From Adiantum capillus-veneris (lineage: Eukaryota; Streptophyta; Polypodiopsida; Polypodiales; Pteridaceae), in the NCBI GenBank assembly GCA_014529385.2, contig CM043952.1:53214119-53278118 (forward strand): DNA of 64,000 bases, written 5' to 3'. The translations under genes and the position numbers were made by a program. Within the stretch, counting starts at the first letter, position 1, and the number at the start of each line of letters is the position of its first letter. The notes under the pieces are model-generated. The model was not told the DNA's origin and did not search any database. It saw only the letters and a program-made list of their open reading frames with translations. Positions 1 through 13,104 of the stretch are shown here, in pieces.

Positions 1-9
1 CTGCTTACT

Positions 10-1176
10 ATGTCAAGCCCTAGAGAGCTTGAAGATAGCGGCTTGGATGAGCGCACTATTGATCTTACAAAACATGACGTGCCAACACGACAAACCCCTA
101 CATCCGATACAGTGGAATCGCATCGGGCCGAGGATGTCATATCAGCAGAAGATCAAAGAGTCGAGGATGAGGAAAGGACAAATGAGCATATGGAAGTTGC
201 TAAGGTTCAACCGGAGGAGACAATGAAAGAGGCAAGTCAGCCTGTGGAACAGCCAAAAGAGCCTATGGCTGAAACCGAAGATGAGGAAAGCAGGCCTATA
301 GATGAGCAAAAGGATATGGATGAGGAAAGCAGGCCTCGGGATGAGCAAAATGATATGGATCAGGGAAGGATGTATGAGGCAAGCCGATCAACCTTGAATC
401 AGGCAGAAAGGGCCATGGGGGAGACCCCTGATGAAGATTTGAATGATGACTATGAAGATAAAGCGGAGGAGAGCAACAACGACATGAACACTACAGAGAC
501 CCAGTATGGACCCTTGCTACCTGTAGATACGGTTGTTCCGGTAATGTCTATTCAAGTATGGCAAAATATGTTCAGCTTCTAACTACTTATATGTACTTGT
601 CAACTTTTACAGAGGTTGATTATCTTGGACGTCAATGGATTGCTGCTGATGCGGGTGCCTCTCAGTGACAGAGGACCCTTTGAGGATTTGCAAACGTTTC
701 GGATGGGAACTTGTCGAGTCGTGGTTCGTCCAGGAACCAAGGAGTTTATTGAGTTTCTTCTTTCGCGCTTCAGAGTTGGCATATGGTCTTCAATGCAAAG
801 GCAAAACTTATCGCCACTAGTTGCAATAGTTTGCAGTGTATGCCAAGCTCACACGTCAGATTTTTTCTTTTTGTATGATCAAAGAAAATGCGTTACTGTT
901 GAGGGCCACTACCACCCTAAAAAACCAGGATTACCTCTTTTGTACAAACCGTTTAGCCAAATCGGTGTACCCTTTGATGCAACTAATACACTACTAATTG
1001 ATGATACTCCCGAAAAGGGAGAACTAAATCCGCCGGGAACAACTATCTCACCACCGTCTTTCGAGGGGCATTCCTTCGATTTTTACCTTGAAGACATTCT
1101 GATTCCATACTTACAGAAATTGTATCTCAGTCCATTGTTCACGGACGAGTTTGTACTTTCTAATGAATTAAGATGA
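10..1176 (+). CDS. FCP1/NIF-like HAD phosphatase-domain protein, 5' end possibly outside window
   Basis: The visible gene has two exons, 10-540 and 613-1176. The intron (541-612) starts GTAATG, ends TTTTACAG and is phase 0. The first exon encodes an acidic, Glu/Asp-rich, probably disordered region with a 13-residue tandem duplication (bases 283-360). The second encodes a compact domain of about 185 residues with NIF/FCP1 hallmarks: nucleophile motif LDVNG, VRPGTKEFIEFL, GIWSS, and the late HAD motif LLIDDTP. This family dephosphorylates proteins, classically the RNA polymerase II C-terminal domain. The usual second Asp of DxDxT is Asn here, as I recall for many plant NIF-like members, so activity on CTD is not assured. 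The frame is open to base 1, so the ATG at 10 may not be the true start. It ends tail-to-tail with the next gene. Confidence 0.82.
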
Positions 1177-1202
1177 TTCTTCTATCTGTCTTTGTCTTGT
1201 CT

Positions 1203-1205
<3 letters not shown>

Positions 1206-1287
<82 letters not shown>

Positions 1288-1314
1288 TAGACAGAGAGAG
1301 AGAGAGAGAGAGAG
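1206..1314. repeat. (TA)n followed by (GA)n microsatellite
   Basis: About 75 bp of alternating TA (1206-1282) is followed by about 22 bp of GA (1293-1314). It lies in the short gap between two convergent genes, so it may be in one 3' UTR or between them. Confidence 0.95.
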
Positions 1315-1521
1315 ATTTGACGTGGTAAAGAAATGTATTTCAAGCACACTTTTTCACAGGGCACAATTGAAAAATGAGATCAATAAACTTCATGTCTTGA
1401 AAGTCATTTGTATACACTTGGGTTTACAAGAATATCTGTTACATTGACACCACTTCAACCCGACCATCCAACTCTTTGCACAAAATATCTTTTTCTCTTC
1501 GCCGCATCACCTTACGGCCAG

Positions 1522-2852
1522 CTAAGAAAAAGGAAAAATCTGATAGTTCCTTGTCCATTGACTCTTCAATGATCGCAAATGCTGAAGACTGCATAGCTCC
1601 CTTATTGTAACCACCAATAGTAGGCCATTCTCTTTATCAATCACTTCCACATCCACAGTAGGATTATCTTCCAAACCTGCAGAAACTTGGTCCATAGGAA
1701 TGTACTTACCGTTTAGCATTTGTGATCGCATATACCAAAATGAGAGTAATAGTGATTGGCTTGCAATCATGTACTTGACAACTAGAGTATCAAGCGCGAC
1801 CTCGCACCGTAAACCAATCTCTTCCTTTGCATACCATCCTTTGTCAAGAAGTTTGTCACAGGATGACTGCTGAAATGACTTGCACATGAACATAGTTTTT
1901 GTAACTCTGATGTTGTAGCTATGAAACAGCTCTATGAAGAGTGCAACAGGACAAAAGTTTGCAATTCGAACCAGTTTGATAGGAATAGAGCTACGTAGAG
2001 ACCTTTGTATATCCTTGTAGAGCTTACTTCGCATTGCCTCCACCATTGTTTCCTCGGGAACTGGCCAGTCCACAGTGTTCCAATCGGTCTGTAGAGGCAG
2101 TTTCACCAACATGCCATTCTTATTGCCTGAGCTGAGTTGGTAAAAGTGGTCATAAAAAAAGATTCCCTCATCAGCCAATCTTTTGCTGCTCCTCTCTGAA
2201 TACTGTAGAGAACCAATATGGGCATGTACAACATGGAAGAGGCCTATTATGCACTCCACAGGCTCCCATTGCTCATAAGAAGAGGGATAAACATCTGCAA
2301 TATATATAAGAAGAGTTAAACTAAGAGTATCAATAAGTACAAATGAAAAATCTAATGTAATTGAGTTGTGAAGAGTAGAGACATTACTCATAACAAGCGG
2401 GAGAAACATTGCAAAATATATAAGAAAAGTTATAATGAGAGTATCAGTAAGTTCACATGTCAAGAGTACTTACAATTGCAACGTGGTTGATGTATATTTG
2501 ATACATTTCCACCGTTTGCTATCACCTCTGGATGGGTAAACACATGCTGAACAAGAACTTCCTTTACAGATCTTTTGCCGATCTCAACTTTGAAATCCAA
2601 CACCCTGGCCTTCCATGCTGAGCAGTAAACGTTGATACCACTAAACCTCTTGGGTCTTCTTGGTTGCATGAGGACCCATGAACCTTTGTTTATCCTTTGT
2701 CCAACCCATTGGTTGTCTGCACTTATTGAAGCTGGTATTGTAATTGAGGATATGCTACTACTTGGCCTTCTAGGCAAAGTGCCGTTGCTGTTTGTTGGTG
2801 TGAGAGACAGTAAACACCTTGAGGCTCTTGGGCGAGAAGACGTGGATGCCAT
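1522..2852 (-). CDS. Two-exon protein of unknown function, possible organelle-targeted N terminus
   Basis: I do not recognise this protein. Two minus-strand exons, 2852-2474 and 2294-1522, join in frame across a 179-bp phase-1 intron with a perfect GTAAGT donor and a TATTGCAG acceptor. The product is 383 residues. The first ~45 residues are rich in Ser, Thr, Arg and Pro with few acidic residues, which would suit a plastid or mitochondrial transit peptide. The rest is mixed alpha/beta-like with no repeats and no clear membrane segment. Segments that could seed a search are VKEVLVQHVFTHPEV, WEPVECIIGLFHVVHAHIGS and VDWPVPEETMVEAM. The consensus splice sites and an open frame of 384 codons argue that it is a real host gene. 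It converges on the phosphatase-like gene with about 345 bp between stop codons. Confidence 0.7.
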
Positions 2853-2874
2853 AACTCTCAGAGAAAAGCTTTAG

Positions 2875-4160
2875 TGGAGGGAGATTCACTTTGAAAGCAT
2901 TCTAATGGAGGGAAAGTGTTTTAAAATTCCAATATCTTGTGCGGGCTTAATGGTCACCCTCCAGTACGTTAATGACCATGAGAGAATATCAGAAGTGGGA
3001 CCACACGCAAGCACCTAAAAGCTCGGTAAAAGTAAGGAAATTACTATGCTACAATCCTAGTTTCGTGAAAGTTTTATGCTATTTTCCTATTTTTTAAGTC
3101 TTTCCAGGTACTTTTCTACGTAACGTAGCCTTCATGCTCATTGGACGCGCTCTATTTTTCTCTCTCTTCATATGGCCCTCCAAATGACCTCCAAAATTTC
3201 CTAATGCTACCACATGTATATGGTAGCACTTCCATGAGCATGAGCTCATGGGAACTGCACCGGGATGAATGAGCACCATAGATCTTGAGCAAAGTAATCC
3301 CAAGGGTATCACCTTTCACCTCCCTTGCCCATTCTCCCCCTCCCACCTCCAAGTATTGAACCCACAACCTCGAAAGAGAGAGGCATGTGCCCTAACCACG
3401 TCACCTGATGTAGGTGTCTATCGGTGTACGAATGTGTCGCGAGATAAAAGTGTACACAAAATTACTTTCACTAGTACCTCCAACGGCCTTTGGCCGCCTC
3501 TCTCACTCTTCACAGAGTCTTTTTCTCTCTCAGAGTGCGTTGAGCACCCTAGTTCTAGGCACGTTGCCGGAGCTGACCGGAGTGAGGAGGCATCGACAAG
3601 TGTCTAAGAGAGGTGGCCGAAATCCCTCCTCCTTTTATAATAGTATAAATATAAATTAGATACAATAGCGGGTACCCGAGGCTACTTTCACGAGAAAATT
3701 TACATCGGATTGATATTGGGGGGGCCTGCATGGATGAAGGTCTGTAATCCCAATCCCAGGGGCCCTTCTCGCCGACCTTTGGCTCTTTTAATTTCAAACT
3801 TTGAAGTCTTGATTCGAATTATTGCAATCGACAATTAGCTTTGAAATTTCTCTCAGCCGGTCTTCACGCTCTTGTACCATGAATTATGGATGGACGCGTG
3901 GTACGTGTTGATTGGAGCACGTCAATAGAGCGAATGAGCTGGCGGCTTCTGATTGGCCGAACGCGCACCTTGTAAAGCTGTACCCTGGAAGCCTGCAACC
4001 ATATTGTTGTAGGTAAACGCTACTACAAAGTCTTGCTTGCCCTCCAAGTTAGCTGATTAAAACACTATTCAAAATATGGTTATCGTTTACTGAGAGATGC
4101 CAATATTCTCAAGGAATCAAACCTTATTCTAAATGCATTTGTGAAGGCCATACCCCTAGC
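2875..4160. other. Intergenic, no gene seen
   Basis: About 1.3 kb between divergent genes. Only short overlapping frames with no recognisable motif occur here. A 16-bp palindromic block (CCACATGTATATGG with flanks, about 3209-3226) resembles the LTR edge of the copia family at 25-30 kb, but no LTR surrounds it. Confidence 0.5.
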
Positions 4161-4170
4161 TTATATAAAG
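4161..4170 (+). promoter_or_regulatory. Candidate TATA box of the DUF4408/DUF761 gene
   Basis: The sequence TTATATAAAG is a strong plant TATA match and the only one close upstream of the next gene. It would give a leader of about 400 nt before the ATG at 4591, containing a short upstream reading frame from 4244. This is inferred from sequence alone. Confidence 0.4.
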
Positions 4171-4590
4171 CCTTCAATTGTGTTGGTGATACTCGGCCTG
4201 GAGACTCATTATTTCTGCATAGTTAGTCCCCCAGCTCCCTTCCATGCTTGCTTTCTGTGCTTTCCAAGCATCAGTTGCAGCTAGCATGAATGTGAGAAAA
4301 TGTACAGATACTCTTATGCTCACCATAGCTTATACTAGCCAGCCCATGCCTCCAGCTCCCAACATTACACATAGATGCCAGTGGCCGTATCGTGCTTGCA
4401 CGTCGCGCCGCCGGGGATGGAAGTTCGGCGCATTCTGAATGAATCGAGGATCCCATACTATAGCATCACACACAGAGGAAGCCCATTTCGGACAATTGAT
4501 TGATTGCTCAAAGAGGACAACAATTGTGCTGGGCCTGATCAGCACGGTAAGGCTTTTACTTCTCATATTAGTTTATCCCGAAAAGGCGTA

Positions 4591-5340
4591 ATGGAGGATG
4601 ATCCATGTGTGTTTGCAAGCTGCCTAGCAGCTGCAAGAGTGCATGAGCCAGCTTATGTCTGGAAGCACAGGAAGGCCAAGGCCATCACCATCATCACAAC
4701 TGCAGCCTCACTGACAGGCAACATCATGACTCTCTTCCTTTACTTCAAGAACTCTGCCATTGCAGTACTGCAGTACTTTTCCCTGATGCTTGTGTGGGAT
4801 CCACCGCGCCTCTTCATTTTATGCTTGGTCATGCTCCTCTTGCTTATCATTCTGGCTATGTCAGGCCCCTTTAATCATGATGATCAAATCTCAATTGCAG
4901 ACATCTGCGGCCATGACATTGCGCATTCGAGCATACGTTTCCTCTTTGATGATGATAAAGATAGCCCACATGCTTCCCATCTAGACGACTCCATGAGTGA
5001 GGAACTTAATGAGACAGATTTTAGGAATGAAAGCAGCATCCCCACCTTGATCCATGGTGAGTTCCATGATGGTACAGCGGGCATATCGTGTCAATCCGGT
5101 ACAGCGGGCATGCCTTGTCAATCCGAGACGGCTCAAGAGCAGTTTGAAGTGAGAATAGATGTTGTCGGAGATGATGATCATGAGCTGATAGCTGAATGGA
5201 GACGTGAAAAGCTCATCTTCTCAATACCCGATGAGGAAGATGATGAATATGAAGATGATGAAGACGGCCTAGATGAGCTCCACGAAAGAATTGAAGCTTT
5301 CATACGCAGAGTTCGGATGGGCTTCTCGACGGAGCGCTAG
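4591..5340 (+). CDS. DUF4408/DUF761 plant membrane protein
   Basis: A single-exon 249-residue protein. I start it at the ATG at 4591; the frame is open upstream to 4504 but has no earlier ATG. Near the N terminus are two hydrophobic segments, AITIITTAASLTGNI and LFILCLVMLLLLIILAMSG. The second is preceded by W-D-P-P, like the DUF4408 signature of plant proteins. A long acidic, low-complexity middle follows. The C terminus (DELHERIEAFIRRVR) matches the short DUF761 motif that typically ends these proteins. A 27-bp tandem duplication at about 5071-5124 repeats G-T-A-G-x-x-C-Q-S. Members are plant-specific, mostly of unknown function, and some are linked to stress or growth. No neighbour suggests a pathway. 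Confidence 0.72.
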   Translation: MEDDPCVFASCLAAARVHEPAYVWKHRKAKAITIITTAASLTGNIMTLFLYFKNSAIAVLQYFSLMLVWDPPRLFILCLVMLLLLIILAMSGPFNHDDQISIADICGHDIAHSSIRFLFDDDKDSPHASHLDDSMSEELNETDFRNESSIPTLIHGEFHDGTAGISCQSGTAGMPCQSETAQEQFEVRIDVVGDDDHELIAEWRREKLIFSIPDEEDDEYEDDEDGLDELHERIEAFIRRVRMGFSTER

Positions 5341-7798
5341 TGTTTACATAATTAGGGCTCAACGACGTTGGCTTTGTTTGCGCGCGCACACACACACAAA
5401 AATATAGCCCCACTATCAAGGCCCAACTTTGGATTTGTCTTTCTTCAAATTTCCTTACTTGAATGGTCACGAGAAAATAAACCTGCCCTTACCTGCATGT
5501 TTAATTCTCGATTTGTTCTCTCTATTTTCTGAATGGTGTTTACTCATCAACTTCTAATTGCCTAAACTTGATAATGTAAAGTATGATGGCTTGCTCTCTC
5601 TCTCTTCCCACAATAGGTCTAGTTTAGAAAAAAAAGGCCTAAGCAATGTGTTGTTGATATATACACAATTTATACATAGTGATCTCTTCAAGGCTCGGGG
5701 GATTCATCATGAAAAACTTACCGCACTACGTAAGTTCAAGGGAGGGGGTTTTTTTTACAAGCTATATAAGCGCATAATTTAGGGGCATGCCCTGAATAAT
5801 TTATCTCCCAAGATTAAAAATAAGGGAGGAGGGTATCATATTTATTGGGGGGGGACCTGACTCGGTTGATTACTTGTAACGATTGGTCATCGGTGTCCAT
5901 TAGAACTCAAATGAATTTAGGGGAAGTTTTTTATCAGGTCACACATCAAATTTTACATCAAGCCGGTCATAGATAATGGTTGATTTGGAACAGGTCACGC
6001 GTTGATTTACACCAAATTTGGATGTCGGATCAGAATTGGACGAGTAGCCAAAGTGCAGGCTGATTGAGCACATAGTTTGAAAGTCAAACTAAAACACATT
6101 GAGGGTACATCTAGCTATCAATATAAGTGGTTCCTTAGTACATTGCCAATCACTTTGCTACACACTCTTTGACTAGTTTTACTTAGTTAGATCATGTGAG
6201 ACCTAAATTCTATATGTAAGATAGGGGTATGATAGTTTTCTTCATTGATTGTCATATAAGTGTAGAAAGGGGGGTCATATTCCCTAATATGAGTCGTATA
6301 TAAGGGTTTTATCAAAGTTGTCCGTTCGCAGGTGGCGTCCCATTTTGTATATAGAGTGAATCCCCCGGGCCTCAAGGTCAATGTCTCATCCAAATCTGCA
6401 AGGCAGAGAACATAGTTTTGTTAAGCTATAGGAAAACCATGTGAGTTGTTAAATGTTTAATCATGCAATGAGAAAATGGCACAAACTACATACCATATAT
6501 AGCGCACGTCATACATAGGTTCCATACAGAAGTATGGTGGCGAGTTGGCATGTGTCTTCCCAAAAATTATGAGGAACAAACGTCGTGCCTCGCCTCATAG
6601 TCTAGTTGTGCAGTCCCAGTAAACATATAAACATGGAGACTTGGATGCAAATGATGAACCTTTACAACTCTTTGATACAAAGTCTTATCCATGAGTTTGT
6701 GGATGCTCCTGTTGTCAACTTTTTCCATTCTGATAGACTGTTCTAACTAGCTCATTTGCAGCTTGTAGCTGGGAATAGTTTATCTTTGTTCTTGTATTGA
6801 TAGCTTTAACAATTGGTTGAATGTGGTTGCCTAACTACCAAATGCATCCTTCTTCCACTCTAACAAGGTATAGATAAAGTCATGTACCAGGAAGTTTATA
6901 ATCGTGAGTGAGATGTCACTGTCCTACTTCTGGCATGGGATCTCTCTAAGGAATATTTGGATGCTTTGGGGTGTAATCAAGTATGAAGTCCATTGTTGCT
7001 ACTCTCACAACTCTCTTCTCTCTTTGGGTAAAGTAGAAAGTTCCATTGCAACTCTCTAAAGTCATCCTCTCTATCATGGTATCTTGGTCTTTTATAGCTA
7101 CTCTCATGTTGATCATGTCTATTGCGATCTCCATCATCATGTTTCAATAAATTTTTTCCTCGTCTCATAAAGCTTCTCTCAGTTGATCATGTCTACTCCA
7201 ATCTCTATCATAGTGCCGATCATGTCTACTGCCCGGGGTACCTCCCGTATGGTGGCACGTGAGTGCACAATAGGGGATTTTTTTAGAATTTCCATAAGTG
7301 TATACAATAGAGGGTACCCCCAAATTTGAGGATGGATATAATGTACGTAAAAGGGGAAGGGGGGGGGCGTGGGGAGATGGGGGGGAGAAGGGCCTATAGG
7401 TTCACCACTCTATAGGGTTTTTTCACAAAATTAAGGGTATTCAATTATTTTTTTCCCCAATGTGTACCATCAAATGGCTAACTGCGATTTTAAACCGGCT
7501 CTAGATTAGCTCTAGATTAATCTAAGGCAAATCTTTCTAGAATAGTGGCTTATATATTGCAAAAAATCTTTAGAAGATTAAATTTTTTTCTAAAAGATGC
7601 AAGTAATTATAAATACAAGTAAATGCTACAAATTTTACCAGGCATAGTTTTTAAGTGTGTCAGTTTTTCCTTTGGTTAGAAGAAGGTGAGTTACCTTCTA
7701 TACTTTGAAAAAAGGGCCCAGCGAAAGTACACGTATGAGTCTATTAAATGAATGGACCCATTTTTCAACTACCAGATCTATGCTTAAGCTACAAACTT

Positions 7799-7800
<2 letters not shown>

Positions 7801-7852
<52 letters not shown>
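7801..7852. repeat. (CT)26 microsatellite
   Basis: Uninterrupted CT dinucleotides over 52 bases. Confidence 0.97.
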
Positions 7853-7853
<1 letters not shown>

Positions 7854-8164
7854 GGGTGGTGGAAATTACCAAAATACCCCTACAATTTGTGGAAATTCCC
7901 AATATACCCTTATAATATTGTATCATTGGGATGGATTTGCCCCAATTTTTGCATAGTCTAATCTTTGTGACAATGGAGTTCTATCTTCAAGTGTCTTAGA
8001 AAAAACTATTGACCAATGAGCTCTTAAGGAGAGGCATATGTGTCTAAATTGATGAACTATTTTATTTTTGAGATCCCACAATACCATTTTGAATCCTAGG
8101 TCTATCATCTTCTATTGAACGAGAAACAATATTCCTGTGAAGAGTTGCTTTAAAAAAATTGATT

Positions 8165-8285
8165 GTTTGGATATTTGCGAGGTTACTGAGGGGTATTCTG
8201 GTTGTCCATATATTTGCAAGATTACTGAGAGGTATTTTGATTGTCCATAAATTTGCGAGGTTACTAAGGAGTTACTGAGTGTCTT
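8165..8285. repeat. 39-bp tandem repeat, about three copies
   Basis: The unit contains ATTTGCGAGGTTACTGAG and recurs at 39-bp spacing (ATTTGC near 8172, 8211 and 8250) with a few substitutions. The period is a multiple of three, so on the minus strand it makes a 13-residue peptide repeat, but there is no sign that this is a real protein. Confidence 0.8.
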
Positions 8286-9241
8286 GGGACCATAATAGGC
8301 AACACCTACCACATCTCAAAAAGAGACAAAACCAAGACTAAAATGTCAATCCTAATAGTCAAGTAACTCGACTAGGGCATGGAGGCATGCCAAGAGATTC
8401 TCAATCTCTTGTTTGAACACAGTGCACTCCGCTTTGACACTCAATTTGCATTCTATATATTGGAATCTTGGATTCAATCCTCTAATCATCTCACACAACC
8501 ACATGCAAATCTACAAGCAAATCAGTTCCAATTCTCTCCAAACTCAATAGGCAGCCTCCTAAGACCATGCGGAACAAAATTAGATCATCAGACTTGCATT
8601 TTGACCTCTAGAAAAAAACACAATTTTCTCCAGTAGGCTAGATGTGAATCATCTTTTCAAATTTTGGACTCGTCTACTATGTTCTCACAAGTGTTGGGTA
8701 TCTCATGCAATTGACAAAATCACAATATGACACTTGGATAGTGAGATATGTCACCTGCACCTGGAAGGTCGTAGAAATTGTTTCTCCATTCTTACACAAC
8801 GCTTGCAATGTAGGTATCCACACGTAGAGCTCGATGAGCCAAACACAGTGGTGCCCTTGGAATTCCGATGCGACAACCGTGTGGTGTAGTGTAAGGAAAT
8901 GAATTCATAGTAGAGAGAAGATAACAAAGAATGTACTAAAGAACCTTATCTACTTATTTATTTCATATTCATGCCAATGTCAAAAAATTTACAAAGTTGC
9001 CTTTGATACCCTGGCTCCGGGTTTTATGGTACAAAAGCTATATTTTGCCGCAATAATGACAAGAATTACATCTCAAGATTAAGAATTACATCATAATAGC
9101 GGATACGGGTTTTGGAAAAAATATTTCAATCGATTGAGATTACAAACATGATGAAGTTGATTTTGACACATGCTTGGTCTTCATTGTCATTGGAATCTTC
9201 CAACACTCCCCCCTCCTATTTCATGTTATCCTCAACATGAG

Positions 9242-11318
9242 TCAGAATTGAGGTTGTTGGTGGATGAAGGGTTGGAAGTGGAGCTCTTGTAGCCATTCTT
9301 GATAGGTTTCTTCTAGTGCTCTATATTCATGGACAAAGGGTCTGATAGTTTTGGTTTGGTGAAGTTCTATTGCATGATAGCTCACAAGTCTTGCTCGAAT
9401 GGCATTGATCTCTAGTCCAAAGAGAGTGGTGTTTAACGTGAAAAATCGTGTATGAAATACCTCCTCAAATGTGTTCATGAAGTAGGATAGTATAAACATG
9501 AGAGACACAAAGAATCCATGTGTTATTTTCTCATTTGTATGCTTATTGAGGTTGTAGAATAGGCCCCTATTTTCTTCAAAAAGGATGACCATGGAGTTTT
9601 TGAAATGCAGGGTTTATGATACATCATGATGCATGCAGCCATCATTCTACAATTTTTTCTTAGAGACAAGTCAGGAAGTCCTTGATACTGTTTGATTGTT
9701 GTTGCTTTCATCTAACCTTTCTTTATCCTTGGGTTGTGGCAGTGCTGGGTAGTTCAGCCTGTTGCAATGTCATTTTTGTAGTTTTTCGTGTTGAATCCAT
9801 GTCTGCACTTGGGGCATTGGGCAAAAAGTAACATCTTTTTCAAGGGAAGTTAGGTGCCCTCATCATATGAATCCTCCATTGTGAATGCTTCTCAAGCCAG
9901 GCCATCTCCACTTTGGTTGAGCTCTAGCATTTCTTGTTCGATGGCAGCTTTTTTGCAAAGACATTCATACCTTATCAGAGGAAGAGGAAGTGAATAGGTA
10001 TACCAATTCTCATTGATTGTCATTGGTTTGAGGAGCCACCTAATTGATCTTATGTAGGATTTTGATCTCCCATTCTAGTGCCTTTTTCCAATGCTCCTCC
10101 TCTATATACGGGTGCAATATCTTCTCTTTCATTTCAGTTATGGTACATTCATTTCAGCTACTAGAGCTTTCAATGCTTTGTTTTTCTTTTTGAGAGCCGC
10201 ACTCTCTTCTTGGAGACTCTCTTCTTGAGCTAGGCCTGTTGATGTGGAATCTTATCGCATTCGCTCATGAACTCTAATTAATCTCTCTAGCTCTGAAGTT
10301 TTGGAACTTGCATCAGAAGGTGTAGTACTAGTTTTTGCTAGTCGTGTAGTGGAGGTTTAGCCTTGAATTTCTTGACTACGCACCGTTGGGCCATTAATTC
10401 CTCTTCTGCACTTACCATAATTGAATTTCTGCCAATGCTAGTTGATTCTCTAGTGTATCTGCTTCGTCGATGGCATTTGTGAAAATTGCCTATAGCTCTT
10501 CTTTCTGCTCTATGTGTTGCTATGGCTCTATGAGCTGCTGCTATCTCCTCGTAAGCATCAACCAGTTTTTGTTGTTGGGGTAATAGCTAGCTCCTCAAAT
10601 CTTGAGCTTCTTGCCTTGCTATCTGAGCCTCTATAATAATGTCTTCTTGTTCATTTTTTAGTGTATGCAGCTCAGTGTAGGCTTTATTTAACTCACCCTG
10701 GACTGCCAGTATGGTGTTCTTATCATGAGTGTACTCTTGTACATCAAAATTGTACATGTCTATGGCTACTCTTTGTAGGGCTTGGTAGTATGAATCTTTC
10801 ATGCTCCATTGTTGAGCAGATGTGCTTGGTATGGGGACAGGTTGCCTAATCTCTTCTAGCACCACATGGGGGATTTTGTGGTCTTGGACAGTTGTCCTCG
10901 TCCTTTGGTTCTTCTTGAGTCTCCTATGCATGGGATGTCTTGGGTTGGGATGTTTTTGCTTTTATAATTTCATGTGTAAAATCACCATAAGACTATCCAC
11001 CACCACATTGGGAGTGTGAGATCTCAGTTGAGCTATCCTGGTCTGGTCCCTCCTTAGTCCTTTTGGTTTCTTCAGCTACTTTGGCTTCTTCTTAGGTATT
11101 TTAGCTCGCTCCATTTGAGTCCACATTTCTTCCAATTGCTCCACAATAATGGGAGTGGTTTCCAGATTCTTTGTGCAAATCTTGTGTGGGATCCACTTCT
11201 CGGCAAAATCTCCCTCATCCACCCTTTTCTTTTTGAACTCTTCAGCTAGTCTTTCCTCTTTGGCTTGCTTTTGTGCTTTCACTTCTTTGTCAGGTTTGGG
11301 CATGGTCATCGGTCTTTT
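9242..11318 (-). pseudogene. Coiled-coil part of a decayed retroelement protein
   Basis: Broken minus-strand frames encode a Lys/Glu-rich stretch (around 11309-11076, motif EERLAEEFKKKRVDEGDF). Next comes a long heptad-like region (10931-10587, e.g. ELNKAYTELHTLKNEQED), and further downstream another fragment (9592-9242). Stops and frameshifts separate them. The composition suits a structural or spacer region of a gag polyprotein. The link to gag rests on frame continuity across the hAT insertion. Confidence 0.5.
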
Positions 11319-13104
11319 ACCTTTCTCAGGGATTTCATTAACGTGATCACAAACCTATGAACACGTTACTAACATTGAGTGATCACATTTCAAAACACAT
11401 GATCAAAATAAATATTCACGTGACTTCCCCATAACCTATAGAAATCATCCAATTTGGTAAGCCCGTTGGAATGTTTTCATTTCCTGGAGAGCCCCAGTAA
11501 GCCTGTCAACAAAAACACATACCTCGGTGGGGTTTTGGTGGGTTTCCACGTCACCACTTATTGGCTTTTTCGTGATCGTGTTGCGGCGAAACCTTTGGTT
11601 GTCAAAGTTTGCAAATGAGAGTCACAAATACTTCATGAAAAATTATTTAAGAAATTCACCAATCCTCTTAATATGGCTTAAAGTCTAAGAGCATTCGTGA
11701 CAGGGAAGTCCCAAGCCCTCTCTCTTATTGCGCTTGGAATCTCCTTGTTTTTTTAAGCGAGTTTGTGATGAAAGGATCACAAAGTCACAACAGATTTTAC
11801 TTCAAAGTAGAAATTAAACACACTTAAGTTTCAACCATGAAATCTCAACTCTCATACACGCACAAATTTCATTCAAAACCCAAACCTCTTTCATGGAATC
11901 TTGTAGCCTCGCCTCTAATTGCATAGTCGTAACTTCAAAATATTCTAAGGAAATCACAAGTTTCCACCTTCACACCAACCATTTTATAATTTTTCAGAGA
12001 TTTAAGAGCTTCCATAATGAATGCCAAACACCATTTTGATGAAGGGAAACCCTAATTCACGCTCTCACAAGCCTAGATACAAGATAGCGGAGAGGCGAGA
12101 CTGCACTACACATTTATAGAGCAACCATGAAGTGGATACATAGAAGGGGAAAGTGCAAGTTTTTCCAACCATAAGAAGTATCCCTCTTTGTTTCTCACAT
12201 CGAAAAGTGCTGATGTGTCAATTTTTGTGCCTTCTATGCCATTTTGACAAAAAAAAAAGCATTTTCAATGAAAAATCCCAAACAACGTTAAAAAATCCCT
12301 AAATTTGTGTGATCACTCACATAAGCATAAAAGGCATAGATATGCATTAGTTTTCATTAATTTTCCATTTTAGATCACTTTCCATGCAATTTTATGATGA
12401 TGCCCGTCAACTGTTGCTACTGACAATTTTTGCCTGCATCAACTTTTGTAGGCGAGATGAGTGTGTCACCATGAAACACTTGAAATATGTACATCATAAA
12501 GACAAATCAAGCATGTTATCAAGTGAAAAAACACACAACGGTGTGACATACAAGGCCATGACTCCCTAGATAAGTATGTACGTCATGACAACAACCGCAG
12601 TAGCCACTTTAGCATATATCACAGTCCCATCACAATATGTGCACTATTGCTTTTATTCTCTTGTATCAAAACGTATCAAAAGTGAGGTGAATGCTTTTAT
12701 TTCACATTGTGTACATGACACATCGCAACATCCATCCCCTTTAAGCCTACACATCCTCCGATATGTGCTACAATAGTCTTTATTAAGCATCAATACTCAT
12801 GGTCAGACACTATATCTTCACTTTCATCCTTAGTTTGCATACAGCGGGATCCATCATCCCTTCACTTGGTTGTGCATCAAATCAATCAGCATCCCCTCTT
12901 CTTTTGAACAATTTAGTCCGTTTTTTGCAATGGAAATTTTCATTTCTATCTCATCCAGCTTATGCAAGGTGTAAGTTGCATTTCCATGCATCATTGATAG
13001 ATTTTGGTCTGAGCCTATGTCTCTTGTCAAAGTCGTTTGAGTTGACCACATCTCATACGACTTGTTCAAGTTATCAATAGGCAACATGTATGTAAAACAA
13101 CAAG

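Larger units (their letters stand above)
5341..9241. other. Decayed repeat DNA without a supported gene
   Basis: Nearly 4 kb with only short, overlapping frames. It contains a (CT)n tract at 7801-7852, a G-run near 5841-5853, a 39-bp tandem repeat at 8165-8285, and an Arg/His/Asp-rich minus-strand frame (7168-6946) that looks like a gag spacer remnant. No intron-exon structure could be built. Confidence 0.5.

Noticed and set aside
3209-3226. Block matching the copia LTR edge (ACCACATGTATATGGTA)
   Set aside because: It is a short palindrome with no further LTR similarity on either side, so probably coincidence.
4244-4438. 64-residue frame upstream of the DUF4408/DUF761 gene
   Set aside because: No motif and in the expected 5' leader; at most an upstream ORF.
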